Source: Stygiobacter sp.
GTDB lineage: Bacteria > Pseudomonadota > Alphaproteobacteria > Rhodospirillales > Magnetospirillaceae
DNA: 64,000 nt
Reading direction: 5' to 3'
NCBI GenBank assembly: GCA_006218045.1
Contig: VBWB01000001.1
Coordinates: 310,001-374,000, forward strand
The notes below the pieces were generated by a model that was not told the origin of the DNA, did not search any database, and was given only the letters and a program-made list of their open reading frames with translations. Every line of letters begins with the position of its first letter. Position 1 is the stretch's first letter. This document shows positions 52,783 to 62,440 of this stretch, one piece after another. The position numbers were made by a program, and so were the translations under genes.

Positions 52783-53538
52783 ATGGGATTACGCGTTCGC
52801 ATAGATCAATTGCTGGTGGATCGTGGTCTGGCCGAAAGCCGGGCCAGGGCCCAGGCTCTGGTCATGGCCGGGCTGGTCATCGTCGGCGGCAGGAAGATCG
52901 ACAAGGCCGGCACCCAGGTGGCCGAGGATGCTGTCATCGAGTTGAAGGGCCAGGATCACCCTTGGGTGTCGCGCGGCGGCCTCAAGCTGGTCGAGGCGCT
53001 GGATCGCTTCGCCATCGAGCCCACGGGCAAGGTGGCGGTGGATGTGGGCGCCTCCACCGGCGGCTTCACCGATGTGCTGCTGAGCCGGGGCGCCGCCCGC
53101 GTCTATGCCGTCGATGTCGGCCACGGGCAATTGGCGTGGAAGTTGCGCAGCGACGACCGCGTCATCGTGCTGGAGCGCACCAATGCCCGCTATCTGACGG
53201 TCGGGCAAATCCCTGAACAAGTGGACATGGTGGTGTGCGACGCCAGCTTCATCGGCCTGGAAACGGTGCTGCCCGCCGCCCTCAATCTGGCCGCCGACGG
53301 CGCCATCCTGGTGGCGCTGATCAAGCCGCAATTCGAGGTGGGCAAGGGCCGGGTCGGCAAGGGCGGCGTGGTGCGCGAACCGGAATTGCATGCCGAGGTG
53401 TGTGATCGCATCACCGCCTGGCTGCCCAGCAATCCCGGCTGGGAACTGATCGGCCTGTGCGACAGCCCGATCAAGGGGCCGGAGGGCAACAAGGAATTCC
53501 TGATGGTCGGTCGCAAATGTGTTCCCGCTTCCAACTGA
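52783..53538 (+). CDS. tlyA: TlyA-type rRNA 2'-O-methyltransferase
   Basis: A 251-residue protein: an N-terminal S4-like RNA-binding domain (MGLRVRIDQLLVDRGLAESRARAQALVMAGLVIVGGRKIDKAG) and a Rossmann methyltransferase (KVAVDVGASTGGFTDVLLSRGAARVYAVDVGHGQLAWKLRSD, VCDASFIGLETVLPAA, LIKPQFEVGKGRVGKGGVV). TlyA methylates cytidines in 16S and 23S rRNA. Several starts are possible; ATG 52783 matches the usual N-terminus. Its end overlaps the start of the SRAP gene by 22 bp. Confidence 0.9.
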   Translation: MGLRVRIDQLLVDRGLAESRARAQALVMAGLVIVGGRKIDKAGTQVAEDAVIELKGQDHPWVSRGGLKLVEALDRFAIEPTGKVAVDVGASTGGFTDVLLSRGAARVYAVDVGHGQLAWKLRSDDRVIVLERTNARYLTVGQIPEQVDMVVCDASFIGLETVLPAALNLAADGAILVALIKPQFEVGKGRVGKGGVVREPELHAEVCDRITAWLPSNPGWELIGLCDSPIKGPEGNKEFLMVGRKCVPASN

Positions 53539-54050
53539 ACCATCCCTTGGCCGGGATCATGGCGCGGTTTCACCTGCGCGTGCCGCCGCCTTGGCCCAAT
53601 GCCACCGAGTTCCGCCCCACCGACCGGGCCTTGGTGGTGGCGGCGGACGGCGCCCGCCTGCTGGGCTGGGGATTGAAGGTGGAGTGGGACAACTCCCCGT
53701 TGATCAATGCCCGGGTCGAGACGGTACGGGAAAAGCCCACCTTCCGCCGCCTGTTGGGCAATCGCCTGCTGGTACCGGCCAGCGCCTGGTGGGAATGGGA
53801 CGGGGCCAAGGTGAAAATGCGGTTGGCGCCCACCGATGGTGGGCTTTTGTCCTTTGCCGGGCTATATGACGGCGACAGATTCGTCATCCTGACCGGCGCG
53901 GCCACCCCCGACCTCGCCCCTGTGCACGACCGCATGCCGCTCTTGGTCGATGAACGCTGGCTGCAAGGCGGCGCCCCCCGGGTGGTGGAAACGCCGATCG
54001 TGGCGGTCATTGATCAGCCGCCGCCGCGCCAAGCCGATTTGTTCGGTTAA
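53517..54050 (+). CDS. SRAP domain protein (YedK/HMCES-like abasic-site shield)
   Basis: A 177-residue protein starting MCSRFQLNHP, so that after Met removal Cys2 becomes the N-terminal nucleophile that crosslinks to abasic sites in single-stranded DNA. Further family residues are WGLKVEW, SPLINARVETV, VPASAWWEWDG and PVHDRMPLLV with the catalytic His. The NAPG-like loop of YedK reads EFRPTDRA here. The ORF track start is upstream, but only ATG 53517 gives the required Met-Cys. It overlaps tlyA by 22 bp and shares a TTAA with the convergent TSUP gene, where the two stops overlap. Confidence 0.9.
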   Translation: MCSRFQLNHPLAGIMARFHLRVPPPWPNATEFRPTDRALVVAADGARLLGWGLKVEWDNSPLINARVETVREKPTFRRLLGNRLLVPASAWWEWDGAKVKMRLAPTDGGLLSFAGLYDGDRFVILTGAATPDLAPVHDRMPLLVDERWLQGGAPRVVETPIVAVIDQPPPRQADLFG

Positions 54051-54946
54051 TTCAGCCCGTAGATGTCAGGCGGCGGGGTGGCCAGATCCCAGCCCAGGCG
54101 CAGGCATACCGCCAGCACGATCAGGGCCAGGGCTAGGCGCAGATGCTCGCCGCGCATGCGGCCGCCGATGCGGGCGCCGAACTGGGCACCGATGACACCG
54201 CCGATCAGCAAGGTCAGCATCAGCACCACGTCCACCGTCTGGGTGGTGATGGCCTGCAACAAGGTGACGTTGGCGGTGACGAAGATGATCTGCAACAGCG
54301 AGGTGCCGACCACCACCGCCGTCGGCATTTCCAACACATAGATCATCAGCGGCACCATGACGAAGCCGCCGCCCACCCCCATCAGCGCCGCCAGCACGCC
54401 GCCGAAGACGCCGACGCCCACCGGGATCAAGGCGCTGATGTAAAGGCCGGAGCGGGGAAACCGCATCTTGAACGGCAGCGAATGCCAGGGATGGCGATGG
54501 CGCTTGCGCAAGGGGCCGCCGCCGCCCGATTTCAGCAAGGCGCCCACCGATTCCACCGCCATGGTGCTGCCGATGAAGCCCAGGAACACCACATAGCAGA
54601 TGGAAATGACCAGATCGATCTGGCCCAGGCTTTTCAGCCAGCCGAACAAGATCACCCCCAGGCCCGATCCGGCGAATCCGCCCATGGTCAACACCACGCC
54701 CATGCGCACATCCACATTGCGCCGCCGCCAATGGGCGATCAGGCCGGAAACGCTGGCGCCGACCACCTGATTGGCGCCGGTGGCCACCGCCACCGCCGGC
54801 GGCACGCCCAGGAACATCAGCAAAGGCGTCAGCAAAAAGCCGCCGCCCACACCGAACAGCCCCGACAAAAAGCCGACACCGCCGCCCAAGGCCAGCAACG
54901 CGTACAGATTGACCGACAGGCCAGCGATGGGAAGATAGACGGGCAA
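54047..54946 (-). CDS. TSUP family exporter (TauE/SafE-like)
   Basis: A ~299-residue membrane protein with about eight helices and the TSUP motifs ALGGGVGFLSGLFGVGGGFLLTPLLMFLGVPPAVAVATGANQVVGASVSG and VGGGFVMVPLMIYVLEMPTAVVVGTSLLQII. TSUP proteins export sulfite or sulfonates, or move sulfur compounds. I place the start at the TTG of LPVYLPIAGLSVNLY, since AAGGATTG precedes it and homologues usually begin M.VYLPIA; the track GTG start is 19 codons earlier. A 9-bp perfect hairpin lies 35 bp upstream. Confidence 0.85.
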   Translation of the reverse strand: MPVYLPIAGLSVNLYALLALGGGVGFLSGLFGVGGGFLLTPLLMFLGVPPAVAVATGANQVVGASVSGLIAHWRRRNVDVRMGVVLTMGGFAGSGLGVILFGWLKSLGQIDLVISICYVVFLGFIGSTMAVESVGALLKSGGGGPLRKRHRHPWHSLPFKMRFPRSGLYISALIPVGVGVFGGVLAALMGVGGGFVMVPLMIYVLEMPTAVVVGTSLLQIIFVTANVTLLQAITTQTVDVVLMLTLLIGGVIGAQFGARIGGRMRGEHLRLALALIVLAVCLRLGWDLATPPPDIYGLN

Positions 54947-54980
54947 GGGGGCAATCCTTGAATTAAGTTGCCCTAATATA

Positions 54981-55001
54981 GACGGCGCCACCGGCGCCGT
55001 C
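54981..55001 (-). terminator. GC-rich hairpin between lipoprotein and TSUP genes
   Basis: GACGGCGCC-ACC-GGCGCCGTC is a perfect 9-bp stem with a 3-base loop. It lies 26 bp past the lipoprotein stop and 35 bp before the TSUP start, both on the minus strand. It may end the first transcript or attenuate the second. The following tract TATATT is only partly U-rich. Confidence 0.55.
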
Positions 55002-55026
55002 ACGCATTCATCCGTGTGGGGAAAGG

Positions 55027-55197
55027 TTATTTGCCCTTGAAATAGGGGGCGGTGTCATAGGGGGTGAGGGCGGCGGTATCGGCCTTGGTCACCGGCGCCT
55101 GGGGGCGCGGGGTGATGCGGTTTTCCAGCGCGGCTTCATAGGGGGACGAGCAGGCGGCCAGCAGGGCGACGGCGGCAGCGGCGAGAACGATCTTCAT
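55027..55197 (-). CDS. Small lipoprotein
   Basis: A 56-residue ORF too short for the track and found inside the 55027-55848 shadow frame: MKIVLAAAAVALLAACSSPYEAALENRITPRPQAPVTKADTAALTPYDTAPYFKGK. The signal sequence ends in the lipobox LAAC, so it is likely a lipid-anchored outer-membrane or inner-membrane peptide. GGAGAAGAAA lies just upstream of the ATG. No family is recognised; it follows the response regulator gene after 65 bp. Confidence 0.78.
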   Translation of the reverse strand: MKIVLAAAAVALLAACSSPYEAALENRITPRPQAPVTKADTAALTPYDTAPYFKGK

Positions 55198-55262
55198 TTT
55201 CTTCTCCGATGGTTCCGGGATCTGCCGGCATGGTATCGCGACAGGGCGGCGGGAGCAAACAT

Positions 55263-55934
55263 CTATCCGGCCAGGGCGTATCCCAGGCCGCGCACGGTGA
55301 CGATGGGGGCTTCGGTGTCGCCGTCGCGCATCTTGCGGCGCAGGCGGGCGATCAGGGTGTCGACGGTGTGGTCGCTGACCTGGCGCGGGTCGCGGTTGCT
55401 GATGACGTCCAGCAGGAAATCGCGGCTGAGCGGTTGCGGACGCTCGGCCACCAGGGCGGCCAGGATATTGAATTCGCCCGAGGTCAGTTCCAGCATCCGG
55501 CCATCGGGGCGGAACAATTCGCGGCGGATCACATCCAGGGTCCAGCCGTCGAAGCTGATGATGGACTCGCCCGACCGGCGCAGCACGTTGCGGATACGGG
55601 CCAGCAGCGTGCGCAGGTTGACCGGCTTGATGATGTAATCGTCGCCGCCGGCTTCCAGGCCGTTGATCTCGTCCTCGTCGGCGTCGCGGCTGGTCAGGAA
55701 GATCAAGCCGCCGCGCTTGCCCAGATCCAGTTCCCGCGCCAAGGCGATGCCGTCGGCATCGGGCAGGTTGATGTCCAGGATGATCAAGGCCGGCTGGGAT
55801 TTTAGCAAGGCGGTGCGCAATTGGGCGCCAGTGGCGGCACGCAGGCATGAATACCCTTGCTGTTCCAGATAGCCGGCAACCATTTCCAAGGATTCCGGGG
55901 CGTCTTCAACGACAAGAATGGTATCGGCGGTCAT
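55263..55934 (-). CDS. OmpR family response regulator
   Basis: A 223-residue protein with receiver domain (TILVVEDAPESLEM, LIILDINLPDADG, FLTSRDADEDE, YIIKPVN) and a winged-helix trans_reg_C DNA-binding domain (DVIRRELFRPDGRMLELTSGEFNILAALVAERPQPLSRDFLL, HTVDTLIARLRRKMRDGDTEAPIVTVRGLGYAL). It is 27 bp downstream of the hybrid kinase gene on the same strand and is its likely partner. OmpR-type factors bind 10-bp direct repeats; the site upstream of the efflux operon is one candidate to test. Confidence 0.92.
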   Translation of the reverse strand: MTADTILVVEDAPESLEMVAGYLEQQGYSCLRAATGAQLRTALLKSQPALIILDINLPDADGIALARELDLGKRGGLIFLTSRDADEDEINGLEAGGDDYIIKPVNLRTLLARIRNVLRRSGESIISFDGWTLDVIRRELFRPDGRMLELTSGEFNILAALVAERPQPLSRDFLLDVISNRDPRQVSDHTVDTLIARLRRKMRDGDTEAPIVTVRGLGYALAG

Positions 55935-55961
55935 CAGCTGCAGTCATGGCGGAAGGGAATC

Positions 55962-58337
55962 TCAATTTCCGGGGCTTTTTGCGCATAAATTCGCCTCGAC
56001 CGATACAATGGCCTTTTGCAGGGCCGCCCGCAAGTCATCGCACGCGCCTATATCCAATGCATTTCCGTGCATCACTCTGCCGGCGGCGTCGGCCAGCGCG
56101 GTCAATTCCAAGCTGGCGGCGCTGCCCTTGAGACGGTGGGCCACGGCGTGCAGGGCTTCGCCCTCGAGTCCGGCCTCCAGCGTCGTCAGGCATTCCCGCG
56201 CACTGGCGGCGAACAGGGTCCATATCCTGATCATATGGTCTCGACCCAGCAGATCCTCCAACCGGGTCGGGGTATTGGCGAGGCTGGCGATGTGGGCGGC
56301 CAAGGCACTATCGTCGGCGTCGAGCGTCTCTGCCGTCAGCCTGTGCAAGGTCGGCGGCTGAGGCCGGGTCGCGATGAAATCCCGCAGGAACTCATAATCC
56401 TCCGGGCTCAGCACCAGCACGGCATCGAAGGGGCGGGCCGCCAGCATATTGGCGGCGATGGAGGTGGTGGCGGCGCCGAATACCCGGTGGCCCAGGCGCG
56501 ACAGCCGGGCGCGCACGGCATCGCCGTCAGCGCCCACCAGCAACAGATCGACGCAAGGATTGGTGCCGGTGGCCTGGGCCATGGCCGCTTCCAGGGTGCC
56601 GCGCTCCATGGGCTTGGCCACATGGCCGTTCATGCCGGCGGCGCGACAGCGGGCGGTGTCGCCGGGCAGGGCATTGGCGGTCAGGGCGATGATCGGAACC
56701 GATCCGGCCCGTCCGGGCAGGGCGCGGATGCGGCGGGTGGCTTCCAGCCCGTCGATCTCGGGCATCTGCATGTCCATCAGGATCAGGTCGAAACCACCGC
56801 CCGCCGCCAGTTCCACCGCCCGGGCGCCATCGACGGCGACGGTGACGTGATGGCCGGCGCTTTCCAGCATGGCCCGGGCGACGTGCTGGTTGACCGGGTT
56901 GTCCTCGGCCAGCAAGACGGTCAAGGGCGGTACCGGGGCCATGTTCGCCGCCGCCGTCTTGGCTTGCGGCGCCCGCGCCGGGGCGAAGTCGAGATGGAAG
57001 AAGAAGTGGCTGCCCTTGCCGGGGGTGCTGTCGACGCCGATGCCGCCGCCCAGGCCTTCGACCAGCCGTTTGCAGATCACCAGCCCCAGGCCGGTGCCGC
57101 CGAACTGCCGGCTGATGGAGGAATCGGCCTGACTGAACGGCTGGAACAGGCGGGAGAGTTGACTGGCGGCGATGCCGGGGCCGGTATCGGTGACGGAAAA
57201 CTCTACCCCGACACGGTCGGACACGTCGCCGCTGCGGCGGACGGTGACGGTGACGCCGCCCGCTTGCGTGAACTTGACGGCGTTGCCGATCAGGTTGAAC
57301 AGGATCTGGCGCAACCGCCCGCCATCGCCATCCAACCAATCGGGGAGGTCGGGGGCCACATCCAGGGCCAGGGTCAGGCCCTTTTCCGCTGCCCGCACGT
57401 CCATCAGGGCGATCACCCCCGCCAGCAACGGTCGCGGCTGAAACGGGGCGTGATGGAACCGGAACGAGCCGGATTCCAATTTGGACAGGTCCAGGATGTC
57501 GTCCAGGATGGTCAGCAGACCCTCGGCGGAATGACAGGCTGTTTGCAGACGGCTGCGGTCGTTTTCGGCCAGCGGACTTTCCAGCACCAGCCGCACCATG
57601 CCCAAAACGCCATTCATCGGGGTGCGGATTTCGTGGCTCATCACCGCCAGGAAGTCGGCCTTGGCCCGCGCCCCGGCCTCGGCCGCCTCTTTCGCCTGCA
57701 TCAGAGTGTGGTTGGTTTGCCGCTCGCGCTCGATATGCAGGTATTCCTCGCGTTGCATGCGCCCGGACTGGCTGCGGGCGAGGCCGCCGACCACATAGGC
57801 GACGATGGTCAGCATGAAGATGATGCCCAGGTCCAGCGGTGCCTCGGGCTGGGGTCGCAACCCGCCCCAGAACAGCAGGCTGATGCCGGCGGCGAAGGCG
57901 CTGAGCAGGGCCGAGGCGCGGAAGCTGCCGGGCAGGAACATGAAGAGGGTGATGGCGATCAGCGGCATCAGCGCGCCGCCATGACGCAGCAGCACCGGAT
58001 GATTGAAGATCAGCGCGTTCAGGGTGAAGAAGACGTATTGATGGACATAAGTCAGCGTCACCACTCGGCCATAATCGGCGGGACGGCTCAGCGCGACCAT
58101 GACGGCCAGGCACCACAGGGCGATCAGCAGGCGGTCACCCAGGAAAAACGCCAGGGTGTCGCCATCCAGCATCATCACGTCCAAGGGCGCGAAGCCGATG
58201 CTGGTCAGGGTGGTGGCCATGACGCACAACCGGGCGCTGGCACGGGCGCGGGAGACTGAACCTTGGTTGAATCCCGCTTCCAGGTTCGCGGCGGTGAATT
58301 CGCCGGCGGACGAAATGCCGGTCGTTCTGCCGGTCAT
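55962..58337 (-). CDS. Membrane hybrid sensor histidine kinase with Hpt domain
   Basis: A ~791-residue protein. It has about six hydrophobic segments in the first ~220 residues (membrane-embedded sensor, no large periplasmic loop), then HisKA ([25 protein letters not shown]), HATPase ([52 protein letters not shown]), a receiver ([45 protein letters not shown]), a further partial receiver-like segment and a C-terminal Hpt-like domain ([21 protein letters not shown]). It is a phosphorelay kinase feeding the adjacent OmpR regulator. The ATG at MTGRTTG avoids overlap with cysA, but no clear ribosome binding site was seen, so the start is uncertain. Confidence 0.88.
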   Translation of the reverse strand: MTGRTTGISSAGEFTAANLEAGFNQGSVSRARASARLCVMATTLTSIGFAPLDVMMLDGDTLAFFLGDRLLIALWCLAVMVALSRPADYGRVVTLTYVHQYVFFTLNALIFNHPVLLRHGGALMPLIAITLFMFLPGSFRASALLSAFAAGISLLFWGGLRPQPEAPLDLGIIFMLTIVAYVVGGLARSQSGRMQREEYLHIERERQTNHTLMQAKEAAEAGARAKADFLAVMSHEIRTPMNGVLGMVRLVLESPLAENDRSRLQTACHSAEGLLTILDDILDLSKLESGSFRFHHAPFQPRPLLAGVIALMDVRAAEKGLTLALDVAPDLPDWLDGDGGRLRQILFNLIGNAVKFTQAGGVTVTVRRSGDVSDRVGVEFSVTDTGPGIAASQLSRLFQPFSQADSSISRQFGGTGLGLVICKRLVEGLGGGIGVDSTPGKGSHFFFHLDFAPARAPQAKTAAANMAPVPPLTVLLAEDNPVNQHVARAMLESAGHHVTVAVDGARAVELAAGGGFDLILMDMQMPEIDGLEATRRIRALPGRAGSVPIIALTANALPGDTARCRAAGMNGHVAKPMERGTLEAAMAQATGTNPCVDLLLVGADGDAVRARLSRLGHRVFGAATTSIAANMLAARPFDAVLVLSPEDYEFLRDFIATRPQPPTLHRLTAETLDADDSALAAHIASLANTPTRLEDLLGRDHMIRIWTLFAASARECLTTLEAGLEGEALHAVAHRLKGSAASLELTALADAAGRVMHGNALDIGACDDLRAALQKAIVSVEANLCAKSPGN

Positions 58338-58401
58338 GACGGAAGGGGCGAGGCGATGCGGCAAATCATGGCCGCAAGCCTCGACCAATCCGGCTTCACC
58401 G

Positions 58402-59433
58402 TCAAGGTGCGGCGAAAACCACCACCCGGCGGGCTCCCAGGCCGACCTGACGTCCCGGTTCCAGCCCCAGCCGGGCATGGGAGTCGCGGTCGATCACCGC
58501 TTCGGCGTGGGCTCCGCCGGGCAGGTGCAGGTCCAGGCGCACCGTCGGACCCAGTATCACCTGATGGCGGATCACCGCGTCATTGCCGCTGGGATCGATC
58601 TCGATCTCGTGCGGACGGATGAAGGCCAAAGCCGGGCCGTCGGCGATGGCGGGCGCTGGCACCCGCCAATGGGCCACCTGGGCGATTCCGTTTTGGACTT
58701 GCGCCTCCAGCCGGTTGGCGTTGCCGAGAAACTGAAAGACGAAGGGCGTCGCCGGGTTGTCGTAGATGTCGGCGGGGGTGCCGATCTGCTCGATGCGGCC
58801 CTTGCTCATCACCACCACTTCGTCGGCCAGTTCCAATGCCTCTTCCTGGTCGTGGGTGACGAAAACCGAGGTCAGTCCCATGTCGTCGTGCAATTGCCGA
58901 AGCCAGCGGCGCAGATCCTTGCGCACCTGGGCGTCGAGCGCGCCGAAGGGTTCATCCAGCAGCAGCAGGCGCGGTTCCACCGCCAAGGCGCGGGCCAGGG
59001 CGACGCGCTGGCGCTGGCCGCCCGACAATTGCGACGGATAACGCCCGGCCAGACCGGACAATTGCACCAGATCGAGCAGGCGGGCGACGCGGTCGTTGAT
59101 CTCGGCCTTGCTGGGCTTGTCCGGGCCCTTGCGCACCTTCAGGCCGAAGGCGACGTTTTCGGCCACGCTCATGTGGCGGAACAAGGCGTAATGCTGGAAG
59201 ACGAAGCCGACGCGGCGGTCGCGGGTCTTGAGCGACGACGCGTCCAGGCCGTTCAGATGGACGGCGCCGCCATCGGCGTGGTCGAGCCCGGCCAGGATGC
59301 GCAACAGCGTGGTCTTGCCCGACCCCGACGGCCCCAACAGCGCCACCAGCTTGCCCGGAGTGATGCGCAAGGAAACGTCGTCGAGGGCGTTGAAACCGCC
59401 GAAGCGTTTGGACAGATGGCTGACGTCGATCAT
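58402..59433 (-). CDS. cysA: Sulfate/thiosulfate ABC transporter ATP-binding protein
   Basis: A 343-residue ATPase: Walker [20 protein letters not shown] signature [16 protein letters not shown], Walker [14 protein letters not shown], then a TOBE-like C-terminus typical of CysA. It powers uptake of sulfate or thiosulfate through CysT and CysW. The track frame runs 51 residues longer upstream; ATG at [13 protein letters not shown] is the usual start. It is the last gene of the sbp-cysT-cysW-cysA operon and ends 64 bp before the hybrid kinase gene. Confidence 0.95.
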   Translation of the reverse strand: MIDVSHLSKRFGGFNALDDVSLRITPGKLVALLGPSGSGKTTLLRILAGLDHADGGAVHLNGLDASSLKTRDRRVGFVFQHYALFRHMSVAENVAFGLKVRKGPDKPSKAEINDRVARLLDLVQLSGLAGRYPSQLSGGQRQRVALARALAVEPRLLLLDEPFGALDAQVRKDLRRWLRQLHDDMGLTSVFVTHDQEEALELADEVVVMSKGRIEQIGTPADIYDNPATPFVFQFLGNANRLEAQVQNGIAQVAHWRVPAPAIADGPALAFIRPHEIEIDPSGNDAVIRHQVILGPTVRLDLHLPGGAHAEAVIDRDSHARLGLEPGRQVGLGARRVVVFAAP

Positions 59434-59437
59434 GGCT

Positions 59438-60280
59438 TCAGTGCCTGCCTGCGGCGGCGAGTTCGTCGCGGTGCCACCATTCAAGCGTGGTTTTGGCGCC
59501 AAGGGTGACCAGGGCCAGAAGCGCGAGAAGCGAGGCGACGGCGAATGCGCCGACGAAATCATATTCATTGTACAAGATCTCCACATGCAGGGGCATGGTG
59601 TTGGTCAGGCCGCGAATGTGGCCCGACACCACGGAAACGGCGCCGAACTCACCCATGGCGCGGGCGTTGCAAAGCAGCACCCCGTACAGCAATCCCCATT
59701 TGACGTTGGGCAGGGTGATGGCCCAAAAGGTGCGCAAGCCGCCGGCGCCCAGGGTCAGGGCGGCTTCCTCCTCGTCGCGGCCCTGTTCCTCCATCAGCGG
59801 GATCAACTCGCGGGCGACGAAGGGGAAGGTGACGAAAATGGTGGCCAGGACGATACCGGGCACGGCGAAGACGATCTTGACGTCGTGTTCGATCAGCCAC
59901 GGCCCCAAGGCGCTTTGAGCCCCGAACAACAGCACGTAGATCAGGCCGGAAATCACCGGCGACACCGAGAACGGCAGGTCGATGAACGAGATCAGCCAAG
60001 CCTTGCCGGCGAAGTCGAATTTAGCGATGGCCCAACTGGCCGCCAGGCCGAAGGCCAGGTTGAGGGGCACGGCGATGCCGGCGACCAGCAAGGTCAGGCG
60101 GATGGAGGCCAAGGTGTCGTCGCCGCCCAGGGAGCGCCAATAGGCATCGGCCCCTTTGCGCAAGGCTTCGGTCAGCACGGCGGCCAGCGGCAGTACCAGG
60201 AACAGGGCCAGAAAGCTGACGGCGACGGCGATCAGCAGCCAGCGGACGAGGATGGGGTCGCGGGTGGCGGCGCGGCTCAT
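59438..60280 (-). CDS. cysW: Sulfate ABC transporter permease CysW
   Basis: A 280-residue membrane permease with six helices and the EAA loop for contact with CysA ([57 protein letters not shown]). The long ORF in the track is the same frame extended into the cysT gene. The ATG overlaps the stop of cysT as ATGA, and cysA follows after 4 bp. [10 protein letters not shown] is a CysW-typical segment. Confidence 0.94.
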   Translation of the reverse strand: MSRAATRDPILVRWLLIAVAVSFLALFLVLPLAAVLTEALRKGADAYWRSLGGDDTLASIRLTLLVAGIAVPLNLAFGLAASWAIAKFDFAGKAWLISFIDLPFSVSPVISGLIYVLLFGAQSALGPWLIEHDVKIVFAVPGIVLATIFVTFPFVARELIPLMEEQGRDEEEAALTLGAGGLRTFWAITLPNVKWGLLYGVLLCNARAMGEFGAVSVVSGHIRGLTNTMPLHVEILYNEYDFVGAFAVASLLALLALVTLGAKTTLEWWHRDELAAAGRH

Positions 60281-61101
60281 GACAATCCCCCCAGGCGTTG
60301 GCGGTTCCATTTTTGCAGCATGTTGATGGCCAGCAGCATGGCGAAGGACACCGCCAGCATCAGGCAAGCGATGGCGGTGGCGCCGACGTAATCGTATTGT
60401 TCCAGCTTGGTGACGATGAGGAGCGGTGCGATTTCCGATACGCCGGGCAGATTGCCGGCGATGAAGATGATCGAGCCGTATTCGCCCACGGCGCGGGCGA
60501 AGGCCAGCGAGATGCCGGTCAGAAGCGCCGGGGCGATGGACGGCAGGATGACGCGGAGGAAGGTCTGCACCCGGCTGGCGCCCAGACAGGCGGCGGCTTC
60601 CTCCAATTCGGAATCCACGTCCTGCAACACCGGCTCGACCGTGCGGACGACGAAGGGGACACCGATGAAGATCATGGCGATGATGGCGCCCAAGGGGGTG
60701 AAGGCGACCTTGAACGGCAGCAATTGCCCGATCCAGCCGTTGGGGGCGTAAAGCGCGGTCAGGGCGATGCCGGCGACGGCGGTGGGCAGGGCGAAGGGCA
60801 GGTCGATGAAGGCGTCGATCAGTTTGCGTCCGGGAAACGGATAGCGCACCAATACCCAGGCCACCAGCAGGCCGAAGACGCCGTTGATCAGGGCGGCGAT
60901 GGCGGCACCGCCGAACGACAGTCGGAACGAGGCCAGCACCCTGGCATCGGTCAAGGTGTCCAGCCATTGCTGGGCGGTCATGCCGGCGGCTTTCAGGATC
61001 AATGCCGCCAGCGGGATCAGCACCACCAGCGACAGATAGCCTATGGTCAATCCCAGGGTAGCCGAGAACCCCGGGATGACGCGAACGGACTTGGCCGACA
61101 T
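60277..61101 (-). CDS. cysT: Sulfate ABC transporter permease CysT
   Basis: A 274-residue permease, six helices, with the EAA loop LQDVDSELEEAAACLGASRVQTFLRVILPSIAPALLTGISLAFARAVGEYGSIIFI. FARAVGEYGSIIFIAGN identifies CysT (CysU). Its ATG overlaps the stop of the binding-protein gene by one base (TAATG). Confidence 0.94.
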   Translation of the reverse strand: MSAKSVRVIPGFSATLGLTIGYLSLVVLIPLAALILKAAGMTAQQWLDTLTDARVLASFRLSFGGAAIAALINGVFGLLVAWVLVRYPFPGRKLIDAFIDLPFALPTAVAGIALTALYAPNGWIGQLLPFKVAFTPLGAIIAMIFIGVPFVVRTVEPVLQDVDSELEEAAACLGASRVQTFLRVILPSIAPALLTGISLAFARAVGEYGSIIFIAGNLPGVSEIAPLLIVTKLEQYDYVGATAIACLMLAVSFAMLLAINMLQKWNRQRLGGLS

Positions 61102-62144
61102 TACTTCTTCGCCTGGATGCGGTCGAAGATGCCGCCATCGCCGAAATGTTCCTTCTGCGCCTTGCCCCAGCCGCCGAAGACGTCGTCGATGGTGAACAGC
61201 CGCACATTGGGGAAGTCGGAGGCGTACTTCTTGGCGATGTCGGGATCGCGCGGACGGTAATGATGCTTGGCGGCGATTTCCTGACCCTCGGGCGAGTACA
61301 GGAACTTCAGGTAGGCCTCGGCCTGGGCGCGGGTGCCCCGACGGTCGACGACCTTGTCGACCACCGCCACCGGCGGCTCGGCCAGGATGGACAGGCTGGG
61401 AATGACGGTCTCGAAGCCGCCGCCGAATTCGCGGTTGGCCAGGATGGCTTCATTTTCCCACGACAGGAAGACGTCGCCGATGCCACGCTGGGCGAAGGTG
61501 GTGAGCGAGCCCCGCGCGCCGGTATCGAGCACCGGGACGTTCTTGTAGATCTTGCCGACGAAATCCTCGGCCTTGGCCTGATCATTGTTCCACTTGTTGA
61601 GGGCATAGCCCCAGGCGGCCAGATGGTTCCAGCGCGCCCCGCCCGAGGTCTTGGGATTGGGGGTGATGACCTGGACGTCGGAACGGATCAGGTCATCCCA
61701 ATCCTTGATGGTCTTCGGGTTGCCCTTCCTGACCAGGAAGACGATGGTCGAGGTATAGGGCGACGCATTATAGGACAAACGCTTCTGCCAATCGGGCTCC
61801 AGCAGCTTGGCCTTTTCGGCGATGGCGTCGATGTCGTAGGCGAGAGCAAGGGTGACCACGTCGGCTTCCAGCCCGTCGATGACGCCGCGGGCCTGCTTGC
61901 CCGAGCCGCCATGGGATTGGTTGATCTTCAAATCCTCGCCGGTCCTGGTCTTCCAGTGCTTGACGAAGGCCGTGTTGAACTCCTGGTAAAGCTCGCGGGT
62001 GGGGTCATAGGACACGTTCAACAGGGTCTTGGGCTCGGCCGCCAGGGCGCCGGGAATGGCGATGGCGATGGCGGCGGCAATGGCGGTCGCGGCGGCGGCG
62101 GCGATGGCCGCGCGCTTGATGTCTTGGATCAGAAACCAGGTCAT
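61101..62144 (-). CDS. sbp: Sulfate-binding periplasmic protein
   Basis: A 347-residue secreted protein with an Ala-rich signal peptide ending PGALAAE, and the sulfate-binding fold [110 protein letters not shown]. These match sulfate-binding proteins of the Sbp/CysP type. AGGAGCC lies before the ATG. It heads the operon and is separated from the divergent polyene-type cluster by a 296-bp regulatory gap. Confidence 0.95.
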   Translation of the reverse strand: MTWFLIQDIKRAAIAAAAATAIAAAIAIAIPGALAAEPKTLLNVSYDPTRELYQEFNTAFVKHWKTRTGEDLKINQSHGGSGKQARGVIDGLEADVVTLALAYDIDAIAEKAKLLEPDWQKRLSYNASPYTSTIVFLVRKGNPKTIKDWDDLIRSDVQVITPNPKTSGGARWNHLAAWGYALNKWNNDQAKAEDFVGKIYKNVPVLDTGARGSLTTFAQRGIGDVFLSWENEAILANREFGGGFETVIPSLSILAEPPVAVVDKVVDRRGTRAQAEAYLKFLYSPEGQEIAAKHHYRPRDPDIAKKYASDFPNVRLFTIDDVFGGWGKAQKEHFGDGGIFDRIQAKK

Positions 62145-62281
62145 TCATTCGGCTCCTAAGATAGAAGTCTATAGGAAGTTAGGCTTATCTGACTGGAAAA
62201 GGCGCCGGGTGGTGCCGTCGGTCGATCTCTTCCGATGAATTTATCTGTGGCCAAGGTGCCCGTGCGGCTCACTCATGTCAA

Positions 62282-62303
62282 CTATAAATCTACCAATTTA
62301 TAG
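62282..62303. promoter_or_regulatory. AT-rich inverted repeat in the sbp / polyene-cluster divergent region
   Basis: CTATAAAT (62282-62289) and ATTTATAG (62296-62303) form a perfect 8-bp inverted repeat with a 6-base spacer, in the 296-bp gap between sbp and the ketosynthase-like gene. It lies 138 bp upstream of the sbp start and 138 bp upstream of the chosen GTG of the other gene. It could be an operator for either direction; the rest of the gap shows no coding sequence. Confidence 0.5.
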
Positions 62304-62440
62304 ACTGATGTGGTGACCGCGTGAAATGCGGGCGGACGGGAGACTTTTCCTCATGGTTGCAATGTCGTTCGACTAGGGATCGTTTGCGTGCTAAACCCCT
62401 GATCGTCCAATGGCTGGACCGGCATCCGGGGGAGAGGGTG

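Noticed and set aside
55027-55848. A 273-residue minus-strand ORF
   Set aside because: Its N-terminal part is a shadow of the OmpR regulator; only the last 56 codons, starting with a lipoprotein signal, are a real gene.
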